From Duncaniella sp. (GTDB lineage: Bacteria > Bacteroidota > Bacteroidia > Bacteroidales > Muribaculaceae), in NCBI GenBank assembly GCA_022511285.1, contig JAFLRW010000114.1:1-6055 (forward strand): a stretch of 6,055 nt of DNA, in the 5' to 3' direction. The notes beneath the pieces were generated by a model. That model searched no databases. It was not told the origin of the DNA and saw only the letters and a program-made list of their open reading frames with translations. Below are positions 5,549-6,055 of the stretch, in pieces; the first letter of the stretch is position 1; each line of letters starts with the position of its first letter. The translations under genes and the position numbers were made by a program.

Positions 5549-6055
5549 TATTCAGCTACGGATTTTTCATCAATGCCCTCATCGGGGTGACGCTGCTCAG
5601 CATAGCCTCGGCAATCATAGGCACCTATATCGTGTCGCGCAGACTTGTAGCCATCTCGGGCGGAATTACTCATGCCTGCTTCGGAGGCTTAGGGCTGGGC
5701 TATTGGCTCGGAGTCAGTCCGGTGGCAATGGCCGCACTCTTTGCCGTAGGGTCATCGCTCGGAGTGCAATGGATGTCTGCGCGCAATAGGGTGCGTGAAG
5801 ACTCCGCCATAGCCGTAATCTGGGCCATCGGTATGGCCATCGGCACCATCTTTATTTTCCTCACCCCGGGCTATGTCCCCGAGCTAAACTCTTTCCTGTT
5901 CGGCAACATCCTCACCATTTCTCGGACCGATTTATGGATGTTTGGAGTGTTCACAGCCGTTCTGATAGCCTTTATGGCTATATTTTATGACAATATCATC
6001 ATCTGCGCCTTTGATGCCGATTTTGCACAGGTGCGCCGCCTGCCGGTGGCTTTTA
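5545..6055 (+). CDS. Zinc/manganese-type metal ABC transporter permease, ABC-3 family (ZnuB/MntB-like), 3' end outside window
   Basis: The first 170 residues of an inner-membrane permease that would move a divalent metal ion (Zn, Mn or Fe) with an ATPase and a solute-binding protein. Family members run to about 260-290 residues, so roughly 100 are missing through the window edge, not through damage. Signatures seen: G-T-Y-I-V-S-R-R-L (26-34), I-S-G-G-I-T-H-A-C-F-G-G-L-G-L-G (37-52, including His43), E-D-S-A-I-A-V-I-W-A-I-G-M-A-I-G (85-100), and the stretch L-F-G-N-I-L (118-123). Hydrophobic helices lie near 9-30, 44-56, 58-75, 88-106 and 130-147. The ATG overlaps the previous stop (ATGA). No Zur- or MntR-like box is visible upstream, and the ATPase and binding protein are not in the window. 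Substrate cannot be settled from this part. Confidence 0.92.
   Translation, partial: MIFSYGFFINALIGVTLLSIASAIIGTYIVSRRLVAISGGITHACFGGLGLGYWLGVSPVAMAALFAVGSSLGVQWMSARNRVREDSAIAVIWAIGMAIGTIFIFLTPGYVPELNSFLFGNILTISRTDLWMFGVFTAVLIAFMAIFYDNIIICAFDADFAQVRRLPVAF

Noticed and set aside
1..6055. tRNA, rRNA, CRISPR array, insertion sequence or phage signals
   Set aside because: No direct-repeat array, transposase, terminal inverted repeats or cloverleaf-like sequence seen; coding is nearly continuous.

Overview
The window reads as a stretch of a Bacteroidota chromosome, most likely order Bacteroidales. The evidence is a TAnnTTTG-type -7 promoter box, start codons without clear Shine-Dalgarno sequences, and several protein families whose sequence style is typical of that group (a lipoprotein opening with C-x-N-x-G-x-P-x-GGPKDETPP, and an AroA with the short N-terminal form). 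Moderately GC-rich coding with many C/G third positions would suit Muribaculaceae, but that family assignment is inference.

Layout, all on the + strand: (1) the last 25 codons of an unrecognised gene with an acidic tail (2-79); (2) a 117-bp gap with a good Bacteroidota promoter close to the next start; (3) a 698-aa Ig-like (Big_5) lipoprotein (197-2293); (4) a 343-aa multi-spanning flippase-like/LPG-synthase-TM protein (2297-3328); (5) a 187-aa single-pass membrane protein with a proline-rich cytoplasmic arm (3325-3888); (6) aroA, EPSP synthase (3894-5153); (7) a 132-aa membrane-anchored protein with a CC-x2-H-x2-C motif (5150-5548); (8) the first 170 codons of a zinc/manganese-type ABC transporter permease, cut by the window end (5545-6055).

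From 197 onward the genes are packed with gaps of 3 or 5 nt or with 4-nt ATGA stop/start overlaps, so they look like one transcript read from the promoter at about 145-176, with translational coupling at three junctions. The only clear metabolic step is AroA (shikimate pathway). The lipoprotein, flippase-like protein and anchored protein are envelope proteins of unknown precise role, and the last two genes may form a metal-handling pair. I see no mobile element, CRISPR array, RNA gene or defence system. The window is mostly ordinary core-genome sequence; the best leads are the Cys/His protein beside the metal permease and the modular structure of the lipoprotein.
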